The notes: generated by a model from the sequence alone, not told the origin. DNA of 64,000 nt from Athripsodes cinereus (GCA_947579605.1 OX388321.1:23117614-23181613), one strand, 5' to 3'; counted from the first letter of the stretch, positions 40,421-50,732 are shown. A program made the numbers and translations.

Positions 40421-41103
40421 ACACTGAGAAAAATACTCAAAACAAATCATTGGTACGGTACTATCAGATTAGGACCAGAGATCGTACAAACGATTCATTG
40501 GTATAAATTTATAATATTAACTCTTCGCAAACAAATTTATTTATTTATTTATTTATTTATTCATTTACATGGTACACAACAGATGAAAGACACATAAATA
40601 TAACATGTAAGCGACAAAAAAACATTCCAATAGTCTTACATCCAAACAGTGCACACTTCAGCAATAACACACAAAACTATCATAGAAAATCTTACACACA
40701 ATACATTCATTCACAATACATCCATTCACCCAATTTCGCACACATAATACATTCATTCGCACAAACACATTCACACTTCCTAAATGTACCTATGCAATAA
40801 CAATACAAAACAAACTCTAAAAAAAGGAAAATCAAAAACTTTAAAAAGAGACTAAAAACAAATACTATCCCAACCCTTCACATTTTATCAAACACATACA
40901 TTTTTTTCATTTTTTCGTCTCATTCCACTCTCAACTTCCTTCCTCACAAACCTGACGTTATTGGTAAATTTACCAACAACTTGTTTGCGAAGAGTTAATA
41001 TTATAGATTCGTACTAATGAATCGTTTGTACGATCTCTGGTCCTAATCTGATAGTACGTACCAATGATTCGTTGTGAAATTTCGTTAGTATTTTTCTCAG
41101 TGT
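40421..41103. mobile_element. MITE-2 with a LINE tail inserted in its centre
   Basis: Both tips ACACTGAGAAAAATACT and its complement are present. Arms of about 110 bp include ATCATTGGTACG, TCAGATTAGGACCAGAGATC and CAAACGATTCATT on the left, with exact complements at 40985-41095. Between about 40532 and 40955 lies foreign sequence beginning (TTTA)n, which on the minus strand is a LINE 3' UTR ending in (AAAT)n. The RTE at 41104 abuts the right tip. Confidence 0.75.
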
Positions 41104-41122
41104 CTTCTTTGTTGTCGGTCCC

Positions 41123-43066
41123 TCAGTGCTGAGGATCGTGACCATCATTTGTATAGGTGTGCACAAAATGCTTCCAGCGATTTCGATCTTCCGCTCTTCG
41201 CAGCGCCTCATGCAAGGTCCCCCCCGTAGCCCCCTTCACCTGCTCACTCCATCTCATTGGTGCGCGCCCCCTAGATCTATTGCCCTCCACACTTCCAGTC
41301 AAAACAAGTCTCTCCAGGTTGTCTGGTCCTCTCCGTGCGATGTGCCCAAAGTACTGCAGGACACGGCGCATGCATATGGTGGACAACCGTTCCTTTATAT
41401 TCAGTTCTTCGAGAACGGACGAATTTGTTCTATGTGCTGTCCACGGTATGCGCAGCAGACGCCTCCAGCACCACATTTCGAAGGCATCTATTCTAGCACG
41501 TTCTCGAGATTTGATTGTCCAGGTTTCGGCTGCATACAAGAATATGGAAAATACTAGTGACTTTACGAGTCTGATCTTCGTAGGTAAACTTATGTTTCTA
41601 TTTTTCCATATCTTGTCCAAGTTTGTCATGGCACCTTTAGCCATCTGGATTCTTCTGCGTATTTCTTTTTCGCATGTACCACTGTCATTTATAAGCGAGC
41701 CTAGGTAAACAAACTCTTTTATGACTTCTAGGTCTCTGAGTTGCACTGACTCATCAAGCACTCCCTGTCGGTCGATTAACATAACCTTGGTTTTGCTGCG
41801 GTTGATACGTAGCCCAAGTTTTAAGCTCTCTTCTTCTACATGGCGAAACAATTCCATCATTTCGGATACATCGGATGCTACCAGTGTTGTATCATCAGCA
41901 AACCTCAGGTTACTAATTCGACGACCTCCAATCGCAACGCCACCTTGCCAGTCCTCCAGCGCTTTCCTCATTATATATTCTCCATATATATTAAAGAGTT
42001 TGGGAGAGAGGATGCAGCCCTGGCGCACACCCTGTTCAGTCCTGAATGGTGCAGATAGCGTGTCTTCCATGCGGATCCTGGATGATCCCTCTACATATAA
42101 ATTTTGTATAAGAGAAGCCAGATGTGCAGGTACACCCATCTCCAAAAGAACTCGGATCAAGTCGTTCCATTTCACGCAGTCAAATGCTTTGGCGTAATCT
42201 ATAAAGCAGAGTACTGTTGGCAAGTTGAATTCTCTGCATTTTTCAATAAGTTGCCTCATGTTAAGAATTTGTTCTCTGGCACCTTTCCCCGGTACAAAAC
42301 CGGCCTGCTCTGGTGCTATTTGCCAGTCAATATAAGCTGCTAATCTCTTATTCAATATGTCCAGCATGATTTTGCTTGCGTGAGAGAGTAGCGAAATGGT
42401 ACGGTAGTTTTCGCATTTGCGTGTGGATCCTTTTTTGTGTAGAGGGATAACCAAGGTTTCTGTCCAATCATCTGGCCATTGTCCAGTTCTCCATATTTTC
42501 TGGCATATAAGGTGTAACATGCGTGTACCTTCTTTGCCCATGTTCTTGATGAGTTCAGCCGGGATACCATCGCCACCTACTGCCTTGTTCTTCAGTCTAT
42601 GAATTGCAGTTTCTATCTCTTCTAGCATAATATCTGGTTCTTTATCATAAGATGCGTCCACTCTGTTGTTGGGTTGTTGGTCATTGTTCTTATAAAGATT
42701 TTGACTGTATTTCCTCCACCTCTCTAGGACTTTGTCGTGTTCAGATATTAAGCTTCCGTCCTCATCCTCTACAAGCCAAGTTTTTGGTTTGAAGTTGTTA
42801 GTCAAAACTTTAACCTTCTTGAACAGATCTTTGGTATGACAATTTGTGGCATACTTTTCGATTTCTGTACATATAGAATTAATTTGTGTGTTTTTGTCTC
42901 TTCTGCATGCATTCTTTACTCTCTTGTGCAGTTCTCTGTACTTCAACTTGTTATTGGGATCAGCAATTCCCAATTCCTTTATTTGCCTCCTTTCTTCAAT
43001 CAGGGCCCATGTACTGTCGGATATCCATTCTTTGCGTCTTTGACGACTAGTGGAAGCATTACTCAT
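41123..43066 (-). CDS. RTE reverse transcriptase frame
   Basis: A 647-residue open frame from ATG at 43066. The frame is open further up to the homopolymer at 43153. Landmarks: WTETLVIPLHKKGS 201-214, YRTISLLSHASKIM 221-234, QAGFVPGKGAREQI 254-267, FIDYAKAFDCVKW 288-300 (first catalytic Asp), QGVRQGCILSPKLFN 345-359, FADDT 389-393 (second and third catalytic Asp), YLGSLI near 456, LYAAETW near 535, and WCWRRLLRIPW followed by FGHIARR in the C-terminal region. Acts in the nucleus on element RNA at nicked target DNA. It ends HDGHDPQH-type just before the short 3' UTR. The RT core is intact, but the natural N-terminal endonuclease is in another frame. Confidence 0.85.
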   Translation of the reverse strand: MSNASTSRQRRKEWISDSTWALIEERRQIKELGIADPNNKLKYRELHKRVKNACRRDKNTQINSICTEIEKYATNCHTKDLFKKVKVLTNNFKPKTWLVEDEDGSLISEHDKVLERWRKYSQNLYKNNDQQPNNRVDASYDKEPDIMLEEIETAIHRLKNKAVGGDGIPAELIKNMGKEGTRMLHLICQKIWRTGQWPDDWTETLVIPLHKKGSTRKCENYRTISLLSHASKIMLDILNKRLAAYIDWQIAPEQAGFVPGKGAREQILNMRQLIEKCREFNLPTVLCFIDYAKAFDCVKWNDLIRVLLEMGVPAHLASLIQNLYVEGSSRIRMEDTLSAPFRTEQGVRQGCILSPKLFNIYGEYIMRKALEDWQGGVAIGGRRISNLRFADDTTLVASDVSEMMELFRHVEEESLKLGLRINRSKTKVMLIDRQGVLDESVQLRDLEVIKEFVYLGSLINDSGTCEKEIRRRIQMAKGAMTNLDKIWKNRNISLPTKIRLVKSLVFSIFLYAAETWTIKSRERARIDAFEMWCWRRLLRIPWTAHRTNSSVLEELNIKERLSTICMRRVLQYFGHIARRGPDNLERLVLTGSVEGNRSRGRAPMRWSEQVKGATGGTLHEALRRAEDRNRWKHFVHTYTNDGHDPQH

Positions 43067-43124
43067 TTCTTTTGCTGTGGTTGACGCAACATTTTTTAAT
43101 TTTAACCAGGTTGAGTTGGCAGAT

Positions 43125-44171
43125 TCAAACGGATCTTGGTCTAAATTTTGTATTTTTTTGGGTCATAGTTTCTTCAAAATGTTTGAGTGAATTGTTATCC
43201 AGTCTCAGTTGTTTATTATTTAGTATTTTAGTGTTCCTAAGTTTTATTTTTAAATCGGCAATGAGCAGCTGATGGTCTGTCCCGCAGTCTGCTCCCGGAT
43301 AACATTTTGCATTATAAATAGTAGACCTCCACCTCGAGTTTATTGTTATGTAGTCTATTTGGTTGCGGTATCTGTTCCCCGGAGAGTTCCATGTGTATAG
43401 TCTACGTGGATGGTGTTGGAACCACGTATTCATGACCGTCAGCTGGTTTTCGATGCAAAAGTGCAGCATGCGTTCTCCCCTCTCGTTGCGATTACCTAGA
43501 CCAAATTTTCCTACTGTGGTTCCGCAAAGGGTATCATTTTTAGTTTCACCAATCTTTGCGTTATAGTCCCCTTGCACAACAGTTATTTCTTTCTTTGACA
43601 CTTGGTTTATGGTTTCCGTGAGTTGTGCATAGAAGTTTTCTAAGTCCTCCTCTGAAGATGTTGATGTTGGAGCATAGACTTGTATTATATTTAGAGGGCA
43701 TGGCTTGCAGTTTAATTTTATAGAGATAATCCTATCACTAACTGTGTTGTATCCGATTACAGAATTTTTCAATTTTCTGGGCACAATTATAGCCACCCCA
43801 TTTCGGCTTGTGGTCTTATTTCCTGAAAAGTATATCGTATTTCTTGATTCTGTTGTGGTGTGTCCGCAATCTTTCCAGTGAGTCTCGCTAATGCCTAAAA
43901 TGTCGACTCTGCATCTATCTATTTCAGTTTCCAAGATGTTAAGTTTACCTACTTGGAGTAGGCCTCGGACATTCCACGTCGCAATTCTAATGTTTGATCT
44001 AAGGGTTATGGGTTGTCTTTCATCACCAGTAATCCATTTGCCATATTCCGCCTGATGTTTCACGGCAATATGTCCGGTAGTACATTTCACACCACGCAGC
44101 CCGGACCCGCAGTGGCGCCGGGCGTCGGCCGGATCGCCTGACATACTCATATTATCATTTGTCCTATTCAT
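43125..44171 (-). CDS. RTE endonuclease frame, ends at a frameshift
   Basis: A 348-residue frame. Domain from about residue 61: IRIATWNVRGLLQ, DILGISETHW 90-99 (catalytic Glu), GVAIIV 125-130, VVQGDYNAKIG 198-208, IDYITI 272-277, GTDHQLLIADL 297-307 (Asp-His pair). All key residues of an APE-type endonuclease are present. The last codons (KNTKFRPRSV) are out of frame with the family, because a T7 run (A7 on the coding strand, 43153-43159) has one base too many or two too few. The RT continues in the shifted frame. The first ~55 residues are cysteine/histidine-containing leader of unknown role; the start ATG is a guess. Confidence 0.8.
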   Translation of the reverse strand: MNRTNDNMSMSGDPADARRHCGSGLRGVKCTTGHIAVKHQAEYGKWITGDERQPITLRSNIRIATWNVRGLLQVGKLNILETEIDRCRVDILGISETHWKDCGHTTTESRNTIYFSGNKTTSRNGVAIIVPRKLKNSVIGYNTVSDRIISIKLNCKPCPLNIIQVYAPTSTSSEEDLENFYAQLTETINQVSKKEITVVQGDYNAKIGETKNDTLCGTTVGKFGLGNRNERGERMLHFCIENQLTVMNTWFQHHPRRLYTWNSPGNRYRNQIDYITINSRWRSTIYNAKCYPGADCGTDHQLLIADLKIKLRNTKILNNKQLRLDNNSLKHFEETMTQKNTKFRPRSV

Positions 44172-44694
44172 GATGGTTCTCTTGGGGTGGTCGTGCAGTG
44201 GTCCCCCTAGTCCTTCTGCACCGCAGTAGACAATGGTGGTAAAGTCTTTTGCGTTATATGACGAAGAAAGAAGGCCATGAACACCGCTGCAACCCAGTGC
44301 CCTCTATACCCTCGCCCCCCAAACTCTGGCATTTAGACCTGTCATTCCCTCTATGGCGTACCACAGAAGCAACAACAGGAGCCCCCACACCTCGACAAGG
44401 TACATCCAGAGCACATCCCTCCAGATCACTCCAAGTCCACAACTCCCCATCCGATCCATCTCCTATAAGGTCAGAACACATGAATGCCCATCACTTACAT
44501 GATCAGGGCACAGCGAGGCAATTACGTACAAGCAGCGGATCCCGGTGAGAGCGGGGGTGAAACTACTACACTTTCTCAGTGTAGTAGAAGCTTTAAGCAC
44601 ATCATCAGTTAAATAGCTACATAAATAAGACAAAGTGGAGTGGAATCGTTAAAAAATGTAGAGGAATTTCCCACAAGTATGGTGTTCTGACTCT

Positions 44695-44850
44695 CGGTGG
44701 ATAAAAAAGGTTTTGGAATGGCAACCGAAAACGGGCAGAAGAAGAGTGGGGAAACCACAGGCTAGATGGTCTGACGACCGAGATGAACGCTGGGAGTTGG
44801 TTGAATGCAGCGTGCTCAGGATAGAGACTTGATAGTACTTGGACTTGGAA
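44695..44850 (+). pseudogene. RT C-terminal fragment
   Basis: The frame reads KKVLEWQPKTGRRRVGKPQA then RWSDDRDERWELVE. This is the VL.W.PR.GRR..GRP..RWSDD....W...A.DR..W segment of an RT tail, with a deletion between RWSDD and the DR-RW part. Confidence 0.6.
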
Positions 44851-44855
44851 TATCA

Positions 44856-45479
44856 CGTGGTACCTATGTCTAAAAGTGACAATAAAATATGTCATTCAAA
44901 TAGGTGGCATACCTCATTAAAGATATTTATTTTTTGAATTAAAGATATTTATTTTTTTCCAAGGAAATTTTTTTCTTATATATTAAAATATAATGGGGAT
45001 GCCAATCATTTCCGATTTCGTTTGTACCAACATAAATATCACTTGATTGACCATTTTGATACTTCACTTCCCAGTGATGAAATTCCTCCCCTCACTTTTA
45101 TCGACATTTTAAGAAACATCCATCTAATAAATTAATTCATTGCCTGCCGGGGATACGGCCTCTTTCCCAAAAGGTTCATATCTAAATAAAAGACGCTATC
45201 AATCTTCCCCAATGCAGGCTAAACCTTTATGATTATTGGCCGTATTTTATCATTTATTGGTTGGCATAATAGTACTTTTAGTAAAAGTAATAATAGCTTC
45301 GCGATCTCGGGACATTAATTAATTAAAATTTTCTAATTAAATTGAATAACTCACGACTAATCAAAGCAAAGGGTCAATCTGCCTGCAAGAGAATTTTACG
45401 CATGAACATCTTAAAGGTGAAATAATATCGATTGAAATAAATTATAACACAAATCAGTTTTTGCCAAAATACCTAATAA
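44856..45479. other. No gene recognised
   Basis: AT-rich spacer. ATTAAAGATATTTATTTTTT is repeated at about 44914 and 44939. Confidence 0.35.
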
Positions 45480-45810
45480 TTATTATTTTGAGATGCGCCG
45501 TTTTGTTAGAAAAAACCACCGCAAGGGCCCATTCAAGAATCATAACACCTCCTGAATAAAAGGATCTTAAATCCTGCCTTGAACACCTCCACACTCTCCA
45601 GAGTTCGCAAATCATAGGGAATTTAGTTCCACAGCAACGGACCAACCACGCAGAAAGCGCGGTCAACATAGTAAGCCAGACCCCTCTACGCGGCACCAGA
45701 AGTCTATTGACAGAGTCCATGTTAGCAGACCTGAGTGATTTTGTCTTTCCGTTGCCTCCTCTGAAATGCAGAACTCTGAGATGTAGGTACACCAGTACCA
45801 TGCCATGTGG
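45480..45810 (-). pseudogene. CR1-like RT C-terminal fragment with 3' UTR
   Basis: Minus-strand frames give AFCVVGPLLWN, then IPYDLRTLESVEVFKAGFKI then LLFRRCYDS. This is the classic C-terminal ending (F.V..P.LWN.LP..LR...S...FK..LK..LF). A stop replaces the residue after WN, and the upstream part is frameshifted. The 122-codon frame in this place is the wrong frame. Confidence 0.65.
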
Positions 45811-46027
45811 TGCCTTATTCATTTAGAACAATTTTATGCCAGTGGGGAACTTTCACAAAAAAAGTCTGTCCTAAAAACATTACAGAAAATTAGAAAAATT
45901 AAGGTGGTTTTAATTTTTAAAAATGCATTTTTAAGGCTTTTGAAAAAGCAATTTTCGCACTTCGCCAAAAAAAGGTCCACCTTAGCGGAATAGGTACGAG
46001 ACGTCATCAGGCGGTATAGGCAGACTA

Positions 46028-46172
46028 GGGGCCGTAGACAAACCGTACTTAGCGATCGACTACTGGTGAACTTTTCGACTATCTACCTACAATGTATCGT
46101 GTAATTATGCATTATTGTTGCGGTTATAGTCGAAAATTCGTTTGTAGTCGATCGCCAAGTGACGGTTTGTCC
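46028..46172. mobile_element. MITE-3 second copy
   Basis: GGGGCCGTAGACAAACCGTA, CTTAGCGATCGACTACTGGT, AACTTTTCGACTATCTACCT, GTCGAAAATTCGTTTGTAGT and CGATCGCCAAGTGACGGTTT match 14238-14386 throughout. The right tip is eroded (GTTTGTCCAGAAA). Confidence 0.75.
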
Positions 46173-46174
46173 AG

Positions 46175-47125
46175 AAAATTCTTAATGACGACACACCGGA
46201 ATTATTCAAAGACATGGGCTTTAAATTTCTGATGTTAAATACGTATTTTTAATATGAAAATAATAAATGAGAAGGTTATAAGGTTGGTTGGTAGAAATCG
46301 CTTCTTTCCGATAAACTCACCCTCTATATTATATTAAATGTATTTAATTTTGATGAATTTCTCTATGAAATTAGTTGGAATCAATGTAGGAAAGAATGAA
46401 CGATTAAATAAAACTAATTATTCATAATGATTATGGTTAGGCTAGGTTAGATCTGACATTATTTAATGCTACAGAACTAAGTATGTACAAAAAAATCAAA
46501 TAATTAATTTTGTGCACACGATATCGACCGTACTTAGAAAAATAATTATCGTCTTTCAGTTGATGTTCTATATAATTACAAAAATATACATAAGTACAAA
46601 ATTTATGAAATGTATTTCAGTACGTCCAGTTTATCTAAAATTTTGCCGGAACAATATAGTACTGTAGGTATGAGTAGATAAAATGTTATTGCATCCAGCA
46701 TGTACAAATATAACTTGAGTCCATAACGTTACACAACGTAACGTAATATAAAGGCCATCTCTACTTCCTCTGGATGTCGAACGACACAATTTTATAACGT
46801 GGACATAGTTTGCTCTTTGCCAGTGACGTAACACATTGCACAAATATAGAAACCTGAAAATATAAATTACAATTTATTGGTGTGTTGTATTTAATCTGTT
46901 TTTTATGATGTATAAATTTGTTTTTTGCACATATTTTACTAATTGTACCTACTATCAGTCTCGACACAGGTTTTAGCCTAGTGAGGTGGCAAAGTGGAAT
47001 TTATTTTATTGGCATAGGTATGGATATTTGAATTGTATTTGATTGGATATGCTTATTTGATGAAATAAACTAATTTTAATTTTAATTTATGGACAAATAC
47101 ATAATATTATTTAGTTTATCATGTT
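46175..47125. other. No gene; a worn LINE tail at 46285-46410
   Basis: AAGGTTGGTTGGTAGAAATC, GCTTCTTTCCGATAAACTCA and CCCTCTATATTATATT, ending GATTAAATAAAAC, are a diverged copy of the 6404 tail. A second AATAAAC-TAATTTTAATTTTAATT end lies near 47065. The rest is AT-rich. Confidence 0.4.
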
Positions 47126-47180
47126 CTAATGTTTTGTTTTTCTTCTTTTTCAGGTAAGTCCTGTCTTTTTCAGGTATGTC
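47126..47180 (+). promoter_or_regulatory. Candidate recursive-splice (ratchet) site, tandemly duplicated
   Basis: CTAAT (branch-point-like, 47126-47130), then a pyrimidine tract GTTTTGTTTTTCTTCTTTTT, then CAG|GTAAGT (47151-47159). Twenty bases later TTTTTCAG|GTATGT repeats it (47166-47179). A strong acceptor directly abutting a strong donor is the known form of zero-length exons used in stepwise removal of long insect introns. No transcript evidence is available here. The alternative reading is a 20-nt microexon or chance. Confidence 0.4.
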
Positions 47181-47489
47181 CTGTCCTAACATTGTGTAGA
47201 ATCACGCATCGTTTTCGCTATTAGGCACAATAATCATCTTAGTATTCTGCTATCGTGTGAGTAACTTTTTTTTATATTAAAGTACGTTTTAATTTTTCAT
47301 TTATTTACGACGTGAGTCTTTGAAAAAATATGACAATCACATATAAACAATAAGTAGGTATATCAGACAGAAGAGAAAAAAAAATACTGAACACCTACAT
47401 ATTATTATAGTTCTTATTTTCAACCAAAGGTTCTTGGTGGAAATTCATGTTGTATTAATTATAATTATAATCTTGAAGGACAGTAATAT

Positions 47490-47705
47490 CCAGCACACCT
47501 GAGAACAGGATGCTACTGATCGCGCCAAGTGGAAAAAATTGATATATGGTTACAGGCCAAATGACAGAAGACACCAAGGCCCACCTGCGGGAGAACATCC
47601 ATGTCCCAAATGCGACAGAGTGTGCTTGTCTCAGATTGGCCTATTTAGCCATCTGAGATGGCACAGCAGAGTGGATGCAGCTCAGACAGATCCGCCGTGA
47701 AACTG
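47490..47705 (+). pseudogene. Non-LTR RT C-terminal tail with C2H2-like finger
   Basis: The frame gives AKWKKLIYGYRPNDRRHQGP then PAGEHPCPKCDRVCLSQIGL and FSHLRWHSRVDA. The C-x2-C...H-x3-H arrangement (CPKC...HLRWH) is the finger seen at the end of some insect RT polyproteins. Upstream RT is missing; the stop TGA follows DPP. Confidence 0.65.
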
Positions 47706-47709
47706 AAGC

Positions 47710-48180
47710 GCTCACAATACTCGCTTTGTCGAGTAATTTATGTTAAGTTTTGAAGGTGAAACAATTAGTTTCTAAAACGTTCAACTCGTAAAAATAAATG
47801 CGGAAAATACTGTTTTGATTCATAAAATATAAATGTACAATGTATTCTTCATAAGAATAAAAACAAAGAAAATAATAAGTCTAGTTTATAAAAAAAATTG
47901 ACTTGCTTTGAAAAATAATAAAAAAAATCTCTTATAGAATTTACGGCACTGCATCGAAAAGGAAGTCATTTTTAAATGGAAACGTCTGACATTGTGATCT
48001 GAATACAAATTGTTTGTAATAATATCCCGAGACACAATGCAGTATGCACACATACATAAATTGCATATAACTATGTGCACCTTAATAGAAGAACCTTCAA
48101 TACCACCAATAGTATAATATGTGATAAAGTCCAGCTTCTACAAATATGTTAAATATTTAGAATATTTACTAATTTTTTTT
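47710..48180. other. No gene recognised
   Basis: AT-rich spacer. Confidence 0.35.
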
Positions 48181-48184
48181 ATTG

Positions 48185-48350
48185 TTTAACCGGATTTGGG
48201 TGCAGATGACAAAACCAGAGGCTTGCCACCCATCCTGAATGTCTTGATTTTATATTGGCACGGAGAGGACAGCTTGCATGTTTATTATATGCAGCTGGTC
48301 TGATGGCTACCCCACTTGTGGGATATGCCGTGATGGTATAGTAGTAGTAG
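48185..48350 (+). mobile_element. SINE-C 3' half, sense orientation
   Basis: GGCTTGCCACCCATCCTGAA, TGTCTTGATTTTATATTGGC, ACGGAGAGGACAGCTTGCAT and CCACTTGTGGGATATGCCGT, ending GATGGTATAGTAGTAGTAGT. The (TAG)n tail is at the right end, supporting the orientation used here. It is immediately followed by the foldback at 48355. Confidence 0.7.
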
Positions 48351-48354
48351 TATG

Positions 48355-48612
48355 ACAAAACCAATCAGAAACCTTGATTGAACCATGTCTATACAATGCA
48401 ACATTGTGTAGAATCTCATCATAAAGCGACTCTCTATTGGTGGACCTTACATCGTGACAGTGAGAATGGTGGAATTGGTGAACGTTGTCCGTGGAGCCTA
48501 GAGCCAATTCGTAAGCGATGGGACACCTTTCTCACTTCTTCCGATTAAATTCTACACAATGTTGCATTGTGTAGACATGGTTCTCCAATCGAGGTATCTG
48601 ATTGGTTATGTT
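48355..48612. mobile_element. Foldback element abutting SINE-C
   Basis: AACCAATCAGAAACCTTGAT, TGAACCATGTCTATACAATG and CAACATTGTGTAGAAT pair with ATTCTACACAATGTTGCATT, GTGTAGACATGGTTC and GGTATCTGATTGGTT. Arms are about 60 bp; the central 120 bp is unique. No coding content. Confidence 0.75.
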
Positions 48613-48699
48613 AAATAGTATAAATTATTAGAGCATTTTAATAAATAAGCACAACAAATTAAGTATTCACCATATAATTACATACTGCCTTATCACCAT

Positions 48700-48895
48700 C
48701 GACCTCACCGCTCTTTCGGATGCGCAGGGGAGAAACCGGCCTCCTCCATTCAGAGCGACTCTGCACAGTTGAAGAAAGACATACCTCATACTCTGCGCCA
48801 ATTACGTCATCTCTTTCTACGACATTTTCAGAGCGATCTGATAGCGTTCTTGTAAGAATGGCGTATTGTGAAAGAGGGACGCCCGGACCGTCAGA
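48700..48895 (-). pseudogene. RT-B lineage 3' end with small internal insertion
   Basis: GAAACCGGCCTCCTCCATTC, AGAGCGACTCTGC, then about 30 extra bases, then GCCAATTACGTCATCTCTTT, AATGGCGTATTGTGAAAGAG and GGACGCCC. Same family as 54720 (reverse). Dead. Confidence 0.6.
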
Positions 48896-49044
48896 ATCTC
48901 TACTATTTACAAACTTTAAAAGAAATGAAAAAAATGTGAAGTAATATACTTATCATATTCACAAACACCTGCCTTTTACAGGACACTCGAAAACTTGAGC
49001 AATAAAGAGCAAAAGACCAAGTTTTAGCAGATTCTCCACCAAAC

Positions 49045-49205
49045 AGTTCGTCGGTAGCCTGGTCTAGAACAAGGGGTCCGTGGTTCGATCCCAGGTGCCG
49101 GCAAACTCCCCTTTCACGGCACAAGCTTTTAGCTTAGTGTGAAAGGTGTATAAGGTTGTATTTGGGTTTATAAGAAACCCAGATATATCTTTTTTTAAAA
49201 AAAAA
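49045..49205 (+). mobile_element. SINE-B, best-preserved copy
   Basis: TCGTCGGTAGCCTGGTCTAG, GTGGTTCGATCCCAGGTGCC, GGCAAACTCCCCTTTCACGG, TTTTAGCTTAGTGTGAAAGG and TATTTGGGTTTATAAG, then an A-rich end. The B box GGTTCGATCCC is intact; the A-box region has a short deletion. Confidence 0.7.
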
Positions 49206-49214
49206 AAAATTTTG

Positions 49215-49625
49215 GGTGTTTATTTATTTTATTATCTGGCAAAACAGACATAAAAAAATAAAAACGTTATACATTGACTTGGCCAGACCAACCCTCCAAT
49301 TAAATGTGTCTACAGCATACACACATTAATGTAAACAAAAGAATGAGAAAGGAAAAAATCAATTATTAAAAGTATGTAGTCTACATTTTTTTTTTTTAAC
49401 TTTTCTATACACAGATGTCAGTATAGTTGGCGGACTTATCACTTACGTAATTTCTTCCAGAAAACCAGTGCTGTCTCAATTTTGCTGAGACAGTTCTCTT
49501 CCAAACCCTAGTTGCGAAAATTTCTTACGAAACTCCGCGACCCAGCTGGGAATCGAACCCAGGACCTCGATGTTGCAAGTCGACTGCGATAGCCGTTGTA
49601 CCACGTGGCCGGTAAATTCACCGCA
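49215..49625 (-). mobile_element. SINE-D, tRNA-derived, about 410 bp
   Basis: The minus strand begins GGCCACGTGGTACAACGGCT, then ATCGCAGTCGACTTGCAACA and TCGAGGTCCTGGGTTCGATT then CCCAGCTGGGTCGCGGAG. This is a tRNA-like head with B box GGTTCGATTCC. It continues with TCTGAGACAGCACTGGTTTT-like body sequence and ends in an AT-rich tail toward 49215. The acceptor stem does not close like a real tRNA. Only one copy in the window. Confidence 0.65.
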
Positions 49626-49983
49626 CGCTTAGTATAAACTGGACCCCCACCAAACAAGCACCAAACAGTCACTTTAAACAAATAATTTAGTACTAAATCT
49701 CGATAACTAAGGCGTATAAAAAGGTCCAGATATTTCATAGTTGTAACAAAAATATTGCCTAATTGGTGCCCCTAGAGAAATTAATGGTCCTAGGTTCGCT
49801 ATGTTTCTAGGTTAAAACAGATTAACCTAATGTTTCATTATGTTGATACATGAACAATAATAAATTCATAACTATCATAAGTATTTACAGACCTAACGAT
49901 GACATTCATACTAATCATATTTCATACGACTTAATGTATGTACATACGTGAAATGGTTGGTTATACCTACAGTGTTGTGTAGG

Positions 49984-50732
49984 CAGTGTTGCCAACTCGG
50001 ATTTTAAAAAAACGTAGCTCGGACAAAAAAGCACGTAGATTTATTATGAAAATGTAATTTTTTTGTGGTTGATTATGACAGACAAAATTGAGAGTCGGCG
50101 TGGTGCTGGCGGAAGGCAGACATTGTAGCTGCGTAATATACGCGATAGGACTGGAATGAGTGGTGTGGAGGAGTTGTTCTAGACAGTGCAAGACCGCGAA
50201 GCCTATGCCAAAGTGATCGCCAACTTGCGAAGAATCTGACAGTGCACTTAAAGAAGAATAAGAAGAAGGTTTATTATAAAATTTCCTATCTGGATTTTTA
50301 ATAGTGAGAACTTATTTTTAGGTCCCAGAATAGATTCGCTGTCTGGACCTTTTGTTGTTGTTTTAGATCACCCGTCGCCAAAGTTTCAAAGTGATATTGG
50401 ATTTGTTAAGAAATATTTTATAAAAGTGGTATGTTCGAAAACTAAAATTTGGCCTAGAAACCAAAAGTACGTTAATTTGGAACAAAAATACGTAGATTAG
50501 GCCAACATCACGTAGATTCGAAACAAAAGTGCATATATTACCAAAAAATAATAATTATATTATAATTTATATAGCACCATATTGTGACATCGCTTCTAAG
50601 ATCACCTAGGATCAACGAAAACGTCTAGTTTTTAAATTATAATGTAGTATCTATCAAAAATTGTCTTTAGAATGATAAAAAATAACCAAAGCACGTAGAT
50701 CTACGTAATAGTACGTAGACTTGGCTACACTA
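49984..50732. mobile_element. hAT-like non-autonomous element with ACGTAG subterminal repeats
   Basis: Tips CAGTGTTGCCAACTC and (reverse) TAGTGTAGCCAAGTC form an imperfect inverted repeat. The flanks TGTGTAGG and TGTAAAGG match in 6 of 8 positions, as expected for an old 8-bp duplication. ACGTAGA/ACGTAGC-type words recur near both ends (about 50010-50040, 50485-50520, 50690-50720). An RT-D remnant is inserted at 50085-50270. No transposase. Confidence 0.5.
50085..50270 (+). pseudogene. RT-D lineage C-terminal fragment
   Basis: The frame reads DRTGMSGVEELF, a stop, then TVQDREAYAKVIANLRRI, followed by AAGAAGAATAAGAAGAAGG. It is the clearest match to the VEELF..VQDREAY..VIANLR end. Upstream is frameshifted. 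Confidence 0.65.

Larger units (their letters stand above)
41104..44560 (-). mobile_element. Near-full-length RTE-type LINE
   Basis: Minus strand: GC-rich 5' region (44180-44560), endonuclease frame (44171-43125), RT frame (to 41123), and a very short 3' UTR with GAGGGACCGACAAC-AAAGAAG. One protein is expected for RTE elements. Here it is split by a single shift at the T7/A7 run 43153-43159. No 3' poly-A, as usual for RTE. Fragments of the same lineage are at 29113 and 60665. A hairpin ACTACTACAC/GTGTAGTAG lies just beyond the 5' end (44563-44588). Confidence 0.85.

Noticed and set aside
41126..43084. Several plus-strand frames (for example 41157-41708, 41721-42197)
   Set aside because: They are antisense shadows of the RTE reverse transcriptase, whose catalytic motifs are on the minus strand.
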